Assembly: GCF_958450345.1 (NCBI RefSeq)
Contig: NC_088780.1
Span: 21,859,167-21,923,166, forward strand
DNA: 64,000 nucleotides
Direction: 5' to 3'
Source: Calliphora vicina
Lineage: Eukaryota > Arthropoda > Insecta > Diptera > Calliphoridae
In this document: piece after piece, positions 54,401 through 61,559 of the stretch
How positions within the stretch are numbered: the stretch's first letter is position 1
Layout: each line of letters begins with the position of its first letter
Notes under the pieces: model-generated
Seen by the model: the letters and a program-made list of their open reading frames with translations, nothing else
Databases searched by the model: none
What the model was told of the DNA's origin: nothing
Made by a program: the position numbers and the translations under genes

Positions 54401-56769
54401 TTAAACATGGTTGGGGAAATATTATTATATGGGGATGCTGTTCTTGGTATTGCGTTGGTCCAATTTATTGGATTAAAGAAAATATGGATAAGCACTTGTA
54501 TGTAAATATTTTTGAGAATGTTATAAAGCCACATTCAGAATGGAATATGCCCTTAAAATGGCTAGAAAATTCGGAAAATATGGAATGCAATTTCCCGATC
54601 TACATGCGAAAGTTTGTTAAATTCAATCCCCAAAAGATTTGATGCTGTTATTAGAAATAATTGATATGCAACAAAATATTAAGAAAACAACGAATTCTTA
54701 TGATGATTTTTTTTATTTTTAATCATTTTAAGACTGATTGATTCTATTTGAATGTCGCATATTTTATTTAGTCTTTTAGATTCGACATCGTTTTTAACAT
54801 AAGAATGTGTTATTTTTTTATTTATTGTTTACGTTATGAGCGTTAAATATAATGAACAAATTTTAAATTTTGAAATCAAATTTTGTAGTTTTACCGCTTT
54901 AATCGAATTCATAAGTAGTGATTCTATTGTATTGTCCGTCACTGTAAATATGCATTTTGAAGTAAAATATAACAAAATACGCATTATCAATAAAATATGC
55001 AAAAATATGCACTAACAAATCGATGCCATTTTACAGCAGAATGTGCGATTCGTATAGATAATTGGTCAACATTGTATTTGGACGTCCGAGAAAAAGCATG
55101 CATTTGCATATAAATCCGCCCCCTAGTAATGATAGATATTTCAAAGCCCATTGCAACAATGTATATAAGGGAAAAATATTTCTTAACTCAAATTTTTATT
55201 CACCAAAAATCTTTTTTTTTGTCATAAATTAATTCTTAAATTTAAAAAAAATATGAAAAAACTTTTTTAAAAAAAATTAAAAAACAGTTTGAAAAAAATT
55301 AAAAACAATTTTAAAAATAAAATGTGCAACCTCTAAACGTTAGTTGATTTTCAGTATTTGATGACCTTAGAAACATTAAAAATCCAAAATGCATTTATTT
55401 TTCAGTAATCACAAGTGGGTTGTGTGAACCCCAAATGTGGAAATGTGCTTCATCGCTTAAAATGATATTGCATTTTTAATAACCCTAAACTGTCAGCTGT
55501 CAAATTGAAATTAATTATTTTTTTTTCTTTTTGAGATTTGTGGTAACACAAATGAAGTATCAGTTTATTTAAGCATAAATCAAACTGAAATCATCATTAT
55601 TTTATATGCCTTCATTAATCACATATTTGGGGTATTCACACGGTCTACTACTTGGCCATATTGTCATAATGTCCTAATATATTTTGATAGTTTAATCAAA
55701 TTTTTGTTGTGTTTCAAACAAAAAAGTTCTAAACTAATAACAATATTTGAACTATGTTTATTGTTTTGTCATAAAATAATACTTTTTTTTTTTGTTTAAA
55801 ACACAACAACAACTATTATAATATATTAGGACATTATGACAATATGACTAATAGCAGACCATGTGAATACCCCAATTGAAATAAGCAAATATAATTTTAA
55901 ATGAATTAATCAAAAACGTATTATTTGTCAAAAAAAAAATCAAATTATTTGATAATTTAAAATAATTAATGTCATGTTTATTTAAGAGGTGTGATAATTA
56001 GTTGTTTAACATTTAAAAAAATTATGAGTTGTCATACCTGAGTCAAGTACCCATCTTAAACAAATACATATATTTGGAATAAACAATAATAAATGATAAA
56101 TAAGTTTTGACAATATTAAATATTCAAAATCACTTGAATTTGTTATTGAGTTAATAAAATGCGTATTATGTTTTCTTAATTTCATTCAATGATTATATTC
56201 ATATGAGCCTTTTTATGGCTCATACAAAACTCTTCGTTTACAGAAACAATTACTTGTCTACTCAGGCATTTCACTATATAACCAGATAATTTATTATAAT
56301 TAATATAGCTATTATAATAGATATTTAGTAATAACAATTTATTATGAAATAATTCTGCCTACGTAAATATTCAATTGTACAGTTTTAGAATGAAATGTAA
56401 GATTTATTATACTATTGGATCGCTTTAAATAATTTTCAAATTAATTAACATTTAGTTATGGCATGATTATTTAAATTGTTAATTGTTAAATTCGTATTAC
56501 ATTAAATATTGTTGACATCTCCACAATTTTAGCGAAAATATTTCTCTGTATACATACACCTTTCGTTACTATTGGATTTGCTCAATATTTAAATAAACTT
56601 TTATTAGGAAGATAAATTTTAAATTGTATTGGTTTCATTCAAAATCAGTCGTTCTAAAGTAAACCGCTTACCCGTTAACTTTTTGGAAGTCAAAGTCGGA
56701 TGTAGAAGTTTTTGAACTTTAAAATAATTGTTGCTGGTGCTTTTAATTGCTTCACATTTTTCAATATTT
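36370..56769 (-). CDS. NRF-6-family membrane acyltransferase, eleven exons, 5' end missing
   Basis: Minus-strand exons are 56672-56769, 48862-49160, 45329-45488, 40936-41085, 40501-40876, 40226-40391, 40076-40155, 39896-40009, 39492-39832, 36539-36681 and 36370-36474. Every junction is GT-AG and every phase matches, giving about 677 residues, within the family's usual 650-850. The N-terminal part is a cysteine-containing extracellular NRF domain. It is followed by roughly ten membrane helices of the acyltransferase-3 fold, with the family histidine in VIFAHTNW and a second in FMVHLI. C. elegans NRF-6 and relatives affect lipid transport and drug uptake; the substrate here is unknown. The gene converges on rec, with its stop about 160 bp from the last rec exon. 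A signal-peptide exon is expected upstream. Confidence 0.92.
36539..36681 (-). CDS. NRF-family gene, penultimate exon
   Basis: The frame begins with the W codon split across the splice and encodes IFRILGRLTYGAFMVHLIIS, a conserved late helix with an invariant-type histidine. It ends GTGMM before GTAAGT, joining in phase 0 to the terminal exon. Confidence 0.93.
36947..37086. mobile_element. 140-bp palindromic MITE in NRF-gene intron
   Basis: The ends TTGGTCTGTTCAATAACAAA and TTTGTTATTGAACAGACCAA are perfect inverses, and the pairing continues through CCTATTACGAATTATTACAAA for about 45 bp. It is nearly all inverted repeat. Confidence 0.85.
37265..37380 (+). repeat. repeat arm with inverted partner at 42.4-42.5 kb
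   Basis: AATTCAGCTCTGGGTGGAG, then TTGCCATTATCGCTTAAGGG, match the complement of CTCCACCCAGAGCTGAATT and CCCTTAAACGATAATGGCAA at 42,472-42,528. A continuation of the same repeat is at 39.13-39.25 kb, after the third CGAGCCC insertion. Confidence 0.75.
37551..38988 (+). mobile_element. CGAGCCC-TIR non-autonomous DNA element, copy 3
   Basis: The ends CGAGCCCTTAGCGCCAAATT and AATTTGGCGCTAAGGGCTCG are perfect over their first 20 bp. ATAT flanks both sides (37,547-37,550 and 38,989-38,992). At 1,438 bp, with no nested insertion, it is the best guide to the family's basic length. It lies in an intron of the NRF-family gene. Confidence 0.92.
39130..39255 (+). repeat. repeat arm with inverted partner at 42.2-42.36 kb
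   Basis: GTGGTGGAGTACCAAACAAA followed by GGTATAGGTCGA matches the complement of the 42,185-42,355 stretch (TTTGTTTGGTACTCCACCAC and TCGACCTATACATTCG). With the arm at 37.27 kb it forms one repeat unit split by the CGAGCCC element. Confidence 0.7.
39492..39832 (-). CDS. NRF-family gene exon: three membrane helices
   Basis: Encodes FACYFCGVLAALIYDYV, then FYSLIPIAILWMFSG, then NVWGIGLGIFIIGM, three helices separated by short charged loops. Phase 2 entry and phase 1 exit fit its neighbours. Confidence 0.93.
39896..40009 (-). CDS. NRF-family gene exon: one helix
   Basis: Encodes WRKARNWILGIVFAIFMALP and then a loop ending MPTPQ. Acceptor TTATTCACAG and donor GTAAGT are clear. Confidence 0.92.
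40076..40155 (-). CDS. NRF-family gene exon: GWYLA motif and helix
   Basis: Encodes CMLQGWYLASDTQ, a hallmark of the family, then the helix FVLSLVFLMMAH. The donor is GTAAAT. Confidence 0.92.
40226..40391 (-). CDS. NRF-family gene exon: WW-NLLY-NN motif
   Basis: Encodes LTIPYGFVILWSGIYF followed by CRKNWWANLLYLNNY, the conserved extracellular loop of the family with a cysteine and paired tryptophans. It ends in phase 0 before GTATGT. Confidence 0.93.
40501..40876 (-). CDS. NRF-family gene exon: start of acyltransferase domain
   Basis: Encodes RELRFLDCFKFFSMFLVIFA then HTNW, where the histidine corresponds to the proposed acyltransferase-3 catalytic residue. A second helix, ITVTFFVISGLLLTINWLVV, follows. 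The exon ends FRYLR, the conserved cytoplasmic arginine motif. Confidence 0.94.
40936..41085 (-). CDS. NRF-family gene exon: first membrane helix
   Basis: Encodes LTFYAAVGLLILFATASSL and a basic loop (YLKHKRKDKLL), consistent with the helix joining the extracellular NRF domain to the membrane domain. Confidence 0.93.
41130..42180. other. intron sequence with TACGTGAC repeats
   Basis: Short motifs around TACGTGAC recur at about 41,287, 41,456 and 41,642-41,662. A small palindromic ATACATACATATGTATA tract sits at about 41,690-41,735. No gene is seen. Confidence 0.4.
42185..42535 (-). repeat. inverted partner of the 37.3-39.25 kb repeat
   Basis: In inverted order this stretch carries the same two blocks found at 37.27-37.38 and 39.13-39.25 kb, ending CTCCACCCAGAGCTGAATT. 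The pair brackets about 3 kb that includes six exons of the NRF-family gene. Confidence 0.7.
42610..42886. mobile_element. short element with CCCAATAAGCA-type ends
   Basis: The ends CCAGTAAGCACCAAA and TGCTTATTGGG are imperfect inverses. The interior repeats AATTCAAG and CTTGAATT several times. It resembles the longer element at 51,982-52,765. No target duplication is clear. Confidence 0.55.
42948..43445 (+). pseudogene. mariner transposase pseudogene, third copy
   Basis: Frames give SNFVPTKRHLREV near the start, then HRFQRARDG, DMEDKYRPGQSK, then PGQPAESTSKPN, then GPIYYELLKSGHHMKPVPNA, and stop at HETVIFYHDNAV. The region is shortened between the HTH and the PGQPAES box and is cut at the 3' end. 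It is inactive. Confidence 0.82.
43500..43885 (+). repeat. dispersed repeat fragment with GACAGACGGA tract
   Basis: The stretch has AGACAGACAGACGGATGGAC and GGACATAGCTAGATCTTCAT, similar in style to the mini-me-like repeat and the GTCCGTCTGG repeat but not alignable end to end. Confidence 0.4.
44028..44867 (-). pseudogene. ITmD37E-like transposase remnant
   Basis: On the minus strand the frame reads EANPPTCPDLRTVERYWALV then KRELKSTKKVSKSVVDFKRR, the C-terminal catalytic region of an insect Tc1/mariner-related transposase. The last catalytic acid (E of VERYW) is present. Upstream pieces with GEYFYVADAQGNVLKK and YGKKYAVAAKETKNL follow in order but in broken frames. Confidence 0.75.
44868..45118. 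mobile_element. 251-bp hairpin element
   Basis: The left end AAATATCGCACCGGTTCTTC and right end GGAACCAGTGCGATATTT are inverted, with AAAGAGCGTCAACT against AGTTGACGCGCTTT inside, about 40 bp in all with few mismatches. It sits at the upstream edge of the transposase remnant. Confidence 0.75.
45329..45488 (-). CDS. NRF-family gene exon: extracellular domain, 3' part
   Basis: Encodes VNIYLNLFKSEDVHRQRYNR and LLNQCINMRLKNYNLSAESM, ending IEQ before GTGAGT. It joins in phase 0 upstream and phase 1 downstream. The cysteine and the short helices fit the extracellular domain. Confidence 0.9.
45490..46870. other. intron of the NRF-family gene
   Basis: AT-rich, with no recognisable element or gene. 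Short open frames here have no coding character. Confidence 0.45.
46874..47987 (-). mobile_element. ITmD37E-like transposon with both ends
   Basis: The ends AAGCATTGTTCACTTAAAAT and ATTTTATGTGAACAATGCTT are inverted, extending through CCGGTCGCACT for about 30 bp, and TA flanks both sides. The 1,114-bp element contains a minus-strand transposase gene, partly open at 47,004-47,492. The end structure is intact, so loss of the transposase frame is the main defect. Confidence 0.88.
47004..47840 (-). pseudogene. ITmD37E-like transposase, third catalytic residue changed
   Basis: The open part reads MDDEKYICESKKVMVWQAIC (first catalytic D region), then FWYDLASCHYSKAAMDWY (second D), then NPPNCPQLRPVKAI where relatives have RPVE. 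With 37 residues between the second D and the changed position the spacing fits the DD37E group. The N-terminal helix-turn-helix part, 47,493-47,840, is recognisable but frameshifted. The E-to-K change alone should abolish activity. Confidence 0.85.
48269..48435 (-). CDS. possible terminal exon of an unrecognised gene
   Basis: After a CATTTTCAG acceptor on the minus strand the frame reads EIAKQLATFNFVYFIRISAA and ANPFKTIVCFLLFNIHINAN to a TAA at 48,269-48,271. It is open for 55 codons with a hydrophobic centre and a polar tail. It lies in an NRF-gene intron, same strand, with phase-1 entry. It could be an alternative last exon, part of a nested gene, or chance. No family is recognised. Confidence 0.3.
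48862..49160 (-). CDS. NRF-family gene exon: extracellular NRF domain
   Basis: After AATCTTAG the exon encodes TQYYKMPSLYNLDDYDRCLQ, matching the family's G-x-Y/F-x-x-C-L motif, and later YYGICVQWCQLEINQLP with paired cysteines. It is 99 codons plus two leading bases and ends NNTK before GTTAGT. Confidence 0.92.
49747..50110 (-). pseudogene. mariner N-terminal fragment beside a repeat end
   Basis: Minus-strand frames give LDKYYGDSAPSISMVKKWFT then EFLCGRTSMEDAERSGLPVK, the mariner helix-turn-helix region, and ETIEKIHDMVLA after it. At 49,747-49,800 the fragment abuts a TTCGGTCGTGCCGAATATTG motif like the start of the mini-me-like repeat. It matches the fragment at the window start. Confidence 0.7.
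50945..51519 (-). mobile_element. AAGGGT-TIR MITE, copy 2 (opposite orientation)
   Basis: The ends AAGGGTACTCATTTAAACGC and GCGTTTACATGAGGACCCTT match copy 1 in reverse. ATT flanks both sides. It is nested in the CGACGGC element. Confidence 0.88.
51982..52765. mobile_element. TCCCAATAAGCA-TIR element
   Basis: The ends TCCCAATAAGCA and TGCTTATTGGGA are perfect 12-bp inverses. Inside near both ends are many copies of TTGAATTC and CTTGAATT. It is nested in the CGACGGC element. No target duplication is obvious. Confidence 0.7.
53202..55125. mobile_element. hAT-like element with nested Tc1
   Basis: The ends TAGGGGGCGGATTT and AAATCCGCCCCCTA are perfect 14-bp inverses. The flanks CTAATGAT (53,194-53,201) and GTAATGAT (55,126-55,133) match at seven of eight positions, fitting an aged 8-bp duplication. 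Subterminal AAAATATGC motifs recur at both ends. Without the nested Tc1 it is about 1.2 kb and carries no transposase. Confidence 0.82.
54205..54944 (+). mobile_element. Tc1-type transposon with deleted transposase
   Basis: The ends CAGTGACGGACATTACAATA and the run from TATTGTATTGTCCGTCACTG are near-perfect 30-bp inverted repeats flanked by TA. The interior encodes WQNVVWTDETTINLIGNDDK then TWVRRPKNGKN, the first catalytic region of a Tc1-family transposase, followed by broken frames. The N-terminal domain is deleted, so it is non-autonomous. Confidence 0.88.
55395..55480 (-). pseudogene. short transposase scrap
   Basis: The minus strand reads a fragment like SDEAHFHIWGSHNPLVITEK, resembling the first catalytic motif (SDEAHF) of insect Tc1/mariner-type transposases. 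It is too short to classify. Confidence 0.4.
55627..55875. mobile_element. 249-bp MITE with ~60-bp inverted ends
   Basis: The left end TTGGGGTATTCACACGGTCT pairs with the right end AGACCATGTGAATACCCCAA, and CATATTGTCATAATGTCCTA pairs with TAGGACATTATGACAATATG. Pairing covers about 60 bp with an indel. A lone right half of this family is at about 5,400-5,450. Confidence 0.85.
55880..56671. other. intron of the NRF-family gene
   Basis: AT-rich, with no gene or element recognised. Confidence 0.4.
56672..56769 (-). CDS. probable NRF-family gene exon, furthest upstream identified
   Basis: After TTTATTATTAG on the minus strand the frame reads NIEKCEAIKSTSNNYFKVQK then LLHPTLTSKKLT and ends in phase 1 before GTAAGC. 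The phase matches the next exon exactly, creating a valine codon across the join. A cysteine-bearing segment is expected at this position in the NRF domain. Direct similarity is too weak to be certain. Confidence 0.6.
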
Positions 56770-57109
56770 CTAATAATAAACAAAGAAATATGAACAAATA
56801 TTTAATGTTAAGTTTACAATTAATTATTACTGATATAATTGAATATGTGAAGAAATATATAAATTTTGTATTATGCTAAGTAATGAATCAAACAAAAAAA
56901 TGCATTTCAAATTGTTTTTAATTTTTAAGAATGATAAATTAAAAATCCCCAAAATACTTTACGCTCAAGTACAAGTAAGATACCCAAAAATTAATATTTT
57001 GAATAAATTTATTTTTATTTTGTTTATTTTAGCAAATCAATCATTAAAAATGTGTGTAAACAAAGAGTGATTGAATTTTTGTTTAACTTAAATCAGTAAA
57101 ATTAATGAA

Positions 57110-57950
57110 TGAACAAATTTAACAAACAAAAGAAATTACAAGGAATTTCTTATTTTGCTGCAACAAATTTTTATACAAGCTCGATTTGCACAATCATGTG
57201 GAATTGGACAAATTTCCATTTTAAAATACTGGTGAAATGCAACTGTACGCTTTTATCACGGAATAAAAGGTGTTTTTTTTATAGAGCGATAGAACTTATG
57301 AAAGGGTTGACTATCAAACGAATTGTCATAATGTGCTCACGCTTGAACAACGGTTCCAAATCAAAATTTACTTTGAAAATCAGTCATAGAATCGCGCAAA
57401 TTATAGAAGACTGTTTTATCGCAAATTTGTGTTCAGCGATGAGTCTCATTTTTGGCTTAAAGCTAAGTACTCAGTTCAAAACTACATATAAAATATTTGG
57501 AATGAAAAGCTAGTGGTTTTTTTTCTTTTTGTGAAAACTACGAAATAACATAAGCAGCAGTTCTTTCGCACGAAATTAAAACCAACAGCTGATCATTTGT
57601 TGCTTACACAATTTTTTGCATGAAAAAACCATAATTTTTCGCAAATATAAACAGAATACTAGGCTTATTAAACTAAATTGCAGCATATGGAGTGAGACAG
57701 ACTCCATTAAATCCAGCAAAATGTACCGTTCAGTTAACAGGAAAGCGTGGTGATAACTTGATTTCGAGAAATCGATTTGGTCTTCAAGATCGTGCGATTT
57801 GACACCTCTCGATTATTTTTTGTGTATCTACGTGAATTCATTGATTTATGCAACAATTAACGCCTTGGAGATCGAAAGTGTTCGTGTTATTCGTTATAGA
57901 ATTTAAAGTTGTATCTGTCTTAAAAAACACTATTTACTTATTAACCCTAT
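57110..57950 (+). pseudogene. Tc1/mariner-type transposase remnant, copy A
   Basis: Plus-strand frames give FYRKFVFSDESHFWLKAKYS at about 57,413-57,472 (first catalytic D), then GDNLISRNRFGLQDRA and YATINALEIESVRVI further on. The order is that of an insect transposase family ending in NWPPRSCDLTPLDYFL-like sequence. A 134-codon open frame here is in a different phase. Confidence 0.7.
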
Positions 57951-58202
57951 GAATGCTTGGAGTTTTCTTCTTCTAATTGTCCAGAAAAAGTTATATCAAA
58001 TCTGACTAAAAGTGATATTTAGAGAAGGTTAGGGGCAACATAAATGTAATAGGTGCTATGTCCCTATCTGTCTTCACTTACCTCTTATGAATCCCCAAAT
58101 TTTGTCAAATAGAAGCCTCTTTACTATCAAACAAAAATAAGCTGTTATAAGAAAATCCTCTATGCCTAATCTAATCGAAATAACTAAATCGTATCTTCCT
58201 TA
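57489..58202 (+). repeat. direct duplication, copy A
   Basis: From AATATTTGGAATGAAA through AAACTACGAAATAACATAAG to AAATCGTATCTTCCT this matches 58,552-59,296 closely. The offset is about 1,084-1,096 bp because of small indels. It carries the 3' half of the transposase remnant. Confidence 0.88.
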
Positions 58203-58213
58203 GTCCCGGTCCA

Positions 58214-58452
58214 CACTGTGAAACATTTGCAGCAAAACATTTTTAAATTCTCTTTTGAAACTGCATTCGTGTCCACACGGTGAAGTTTTTGCTTTTCAGT
58301 TTTTGACATTTCTGTACAGAACGAATATGAACGCATAAATGTGGATGACATACTCAACAAAAACTTCATGTACATGAAACAGAGTACCCTTTCCCATACC
58401 TCTTTCCCCTTTCATCAACAAACTCAAATGTTTTGCAGCAAATGTTTCACAG
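58214..58452. mobile_element. MITE between the duplicated copies
   Basis: GTGAAACATTTGCAGCAAAA near the left end and TTTTGCAGCAAATGTTTCAC at the right end are inverted, matching 24 of 25 bases, with a further imperfect pair inside. It lies just after copy A. Confidence 0.7.
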
Positions 58453-58551
58453 TTTTTTTTTTATAATGAAGTTATTTATATAACCCTTTTTTCATGGATA
58501 TTTTTGAAAAAAAAAATAGTTACGCCTTTTTTATATTAAGCCATCGATATT

Positions 58552-59296
58552 AAATATTTGGAATGAAATATTTGCGAAATAAATTCGCAAATGCTACTAG
58601 TTTTTGTTCTTTTTGTGAAAACTACGAAATAACATAAGCAGCAGTTCTTTCGCACGAAATTAAAACCAACAGCTGATCATTTGTTGCATACAAAATTTTT
58701 AGCATGAAAAAACCATAATTTTTCGCAAATATAAACAGAGTACAGAGTACTAGGCTTATTAAACTAAATTGCAGCATATGGAGTGAGACAGACCCTACAG
58801 ACTCCATTAAATCCAGCAAAATGTACCGTTTGGTGCAGTTAACAGGAAGGCGTGGTGATAACTTGATTTCGAGAAATCGACCTGTCAATTGGTCTTCAAG
58901 ATCGTGAGATTTGACACCTCTCGATTATTTTTTGTGGATCTACGTGAATTCACTGATTTATGCTGATAAACCAGCAACAATTAACGCCTTGGAGATCGAA
59001 AGTGTTTGTGTTATTCGTGATAGAATTTAATAGAATTAACCCTATGAATGCTTGGAGTTTTGTTCTTCTAATTGTCCAGAAAAAGTTATATCAAATATGA
59101 CTAAAAGTGATATTTAGAGAAGGTTAGGGGCAACATAAATATAATAGGTGCTATGTCCCTATCTGTCTTCACTTACCTCTTATGAATCCCCAAATTTAGT
59201 CAAATAGAGGCCTCTTTACTATCAAACAAAAATAAGCTGTTATAAGAAAATCGTCTATGCCTAATATAATCGAAATAACTAAATCGTATCTTCCTT
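58552..59296 (+). repeat. direct duplication, copy B, with transposase 3' half
   Basis: The copy keeps bases lost in copy A. Its frame reads GDNLISRNRPVNWSSRS, then DLTPLDYFLWIYVNSLIYAD then KPATINALEIES. This shows more clearly that the duplicated segment is the C-terminal catalytic region of a Tc1/mariner-type transposase. Confidence 0.85.
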
Positions 59297-59299
59297 TAG

Positions 59300-60200
59300 A
59301 ATTTCACCTATTTTTAAAAAAAAAAAAAAAAACATTTTTGTCTTTGAGTTTGTTCTAAAATTTCAAATCCACTTAAAAACTCGTGTATGCTGCTTCAAAG
59401 CAAAAACCGTGACGTTTTTTTTTATTTTATATTTTGTTTGTTTTTAAAATCAGTCAAAAAAAACTAAAAGTTGATTGACTTTTATTTTGCATATAAAATT
59501 GAAAGCTTAATTTATGCAAAAAATTTATAAAAGAAATTTATAGTTAAGTAGTTGTGGGTTTATCTTTTATTCACCTAGTAAATATTTAAATTAATTTTAA
59601 ACAAAATTTATGCAAAGCACATACCTCTTTAAATCAAACCAATAATAGAATTAAATTTGTAGGGCCAATATTATTCCTTCATATTTATAAAAATATAAGA
59701 ACTGACAGGAAACTAGTATCGTGACAGGTTTCTGGGTGTTAGGGTTTGTTCGAATCATAATTTTTATAATTTTTCCATTGTATATTGAGTATATTCCAGA
59801 TAATTTTTGAACTGCGTTAATCATTATTATACCAAATAAAATGTATTAAAAAAATATTAAATAGTATTTTTGAAAACATGTCAATATTTTGTGAGATTTA
59901 TGAATAATTGAATTTGTATTATTCAAAGTATATTTATAAATATACTTTGGTATTATTAAATTTGTAGAATAGAGTTATACTCAATGTAGAGTACTTGGCC
60001 TAGTAAAAAAGCATAAAAGCTATTTATTGACAAACATTTAAATTTCTAATGTATTTTGTTTTTAGTTTTTTGATATTGTGCTCTTTTACTACATTGTCAG
60101 GCTAAGTACTCTACATTGTGAATACCGCTAATGTTTTTAAAACTGAAAGAAACAATAAATATTTCTTTTGTAAATTCATATCCAAACGTCAGAGACGATC
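59300..60200. other. gene-free AT-rich stretch
   Basis: Nothing recognised. Confidence 0.4.
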
Positions 60201-60204
60201 GTGC

Positions 60205-60935
60205 CCCTGTTTATACCCTACACCACCATAGTGTGGAGAGTATTATGCGTTTGTGCAGATGTTTGTAACGCCCAAAAATATTAGTCTAACACCCCTTAAA
60301 GTATACCGATCGACTTAGAATCACTTTCTGAGTCGATTAAACGATGTCCGTCCGTCTGGTTGGCTGGCTGGCTGGCTGGCTGTCCATGTAAACCTTGTTC
60401 ACAGAGTACAATTTTGAAGATATTTCGATCAAATTTGGTACATATTATTTTTTCGTCCCAAGGACCAAGCCTATTGAAACTGGCTGAAATCGGTCCATTA
60501 TTTCACCTAGCCCCCATACAAATGTCCTTCCGAAATTGGACTTTATCGGTCATAAATGTTTAATTTATATATGTATCTCCACAAATTCCGCTCCAAATAA
60601 GTTTTATATATACAAAATTCATGTCACCAAATTTTGTTACGATCGGTCCATAATTAGTCATAATTTCCATAGGGACCCGCTTCCGAAAATCACTTTAACG
60701 TGCATAAATCGCTTAAAAATGTTGGTATACACACAAAATTCAACATAGTTAACTTTAATATAGACGTAAATCACACGACCTAATTTCAAGGTGATCGGTC
60801 CATAATTGGTCATAGCTCCGAAAATCACTCAAAAATATATATTATTGAAATTTTAAAAGAAAAATGTTTTTGCTCTTTTACATAGTGTAAGGTGTTATAT
60901 GGTCGGGCTTGACCGACCATACTTTCTTACTTGTT
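60205..60935 (+). repeat. dispersed repeat, copy 2 (GTCCGTCTGGTTGGCTGG type)
   Basis: This longer copy starts TATACCCTACACCACCATAG, includes GATGTCCGTCCGTCTGGTTG with a GGCTGGCT microsatellite, and ends GGTCGGGCTTGACCGACCAT ACTTTC. From 60,350 it aligns with 22,370-22,935. Open frames in both copies arise from the shared sequence. Confidence 0.8.
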
Positions 60936-61559
60936 TTTTTTTTAAATGCATAATACTCCTCGAAATCATACATTTTTTTTTATAAAATAACTCAATAGGT
61001 TACTAATTTGACGTCAAAGTTATGGAGAGTATGGTTTACTACAATCTTTTAAATATGGCCTTCGTAGAGTGAACTAGGTGAACTTGGTGTCGGTAGCAAA
61101 TTATCTCGGTCTATATAGAGCTTTCTCAGAGATCGCAATATACCATTGGTTGACGATTTTATTTCATCAAACGTGTTCGAAATGAATTCAGTTTAATAGT
61201 TCTTTCACATTCCAAATATCTTATTTTCCAATCCTATCTAAGCTTTTGTCACATTTGTCATTCGTAGTCATTCACACATAATTATTGAAGATTGGGTTTA
61301 TTAAGATAACCATGAATAATATGCTAAAGTGGAATGGAGTCGTTGGTATAGAATCGATTTTAATGTTTAAAAGACTCAGCTTTGTATGTTCACTAGAAGT
61401 AAGGACAGGTCGCCTATTTGCTACACCTTTTAGGCAATCTGTGACCATTCACGATGGGGTAGGATTCTTATCAGAATCTGCAGTTAGGAGATTTCGGTCG
61501 ATTTTTCAGGCAGTGTGGATATAAGACACAGTACCCTACTGCCCTCCCAAATCACGACT

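Larger units (their letters stand above)
50270..55320 (-). repeat. mini-me-like repeat split by nested insertions
   Basis: Pieces at 50,270-50,570, 53,177-53,201 and 55,126-55,320 together form one minus-strand copy. GATTAATAAGTTATTTACAT is followed, after removal of the first insertion, by ACAATATGGATATCTAATGA, then after removal of the second by AGATATTTCAAAGCCCATTG. The order equals the complement of the intact copy at 27.03-27.15 kb. Confidence 0.8.

Noticed and set aside
57109..57513. 134-codon open frame as a host gene
   Set aside because: Another frame over the same bases encodes a recognisable transposase catalytic motif (SDESHFWL); the long open frame is out of phase with it.
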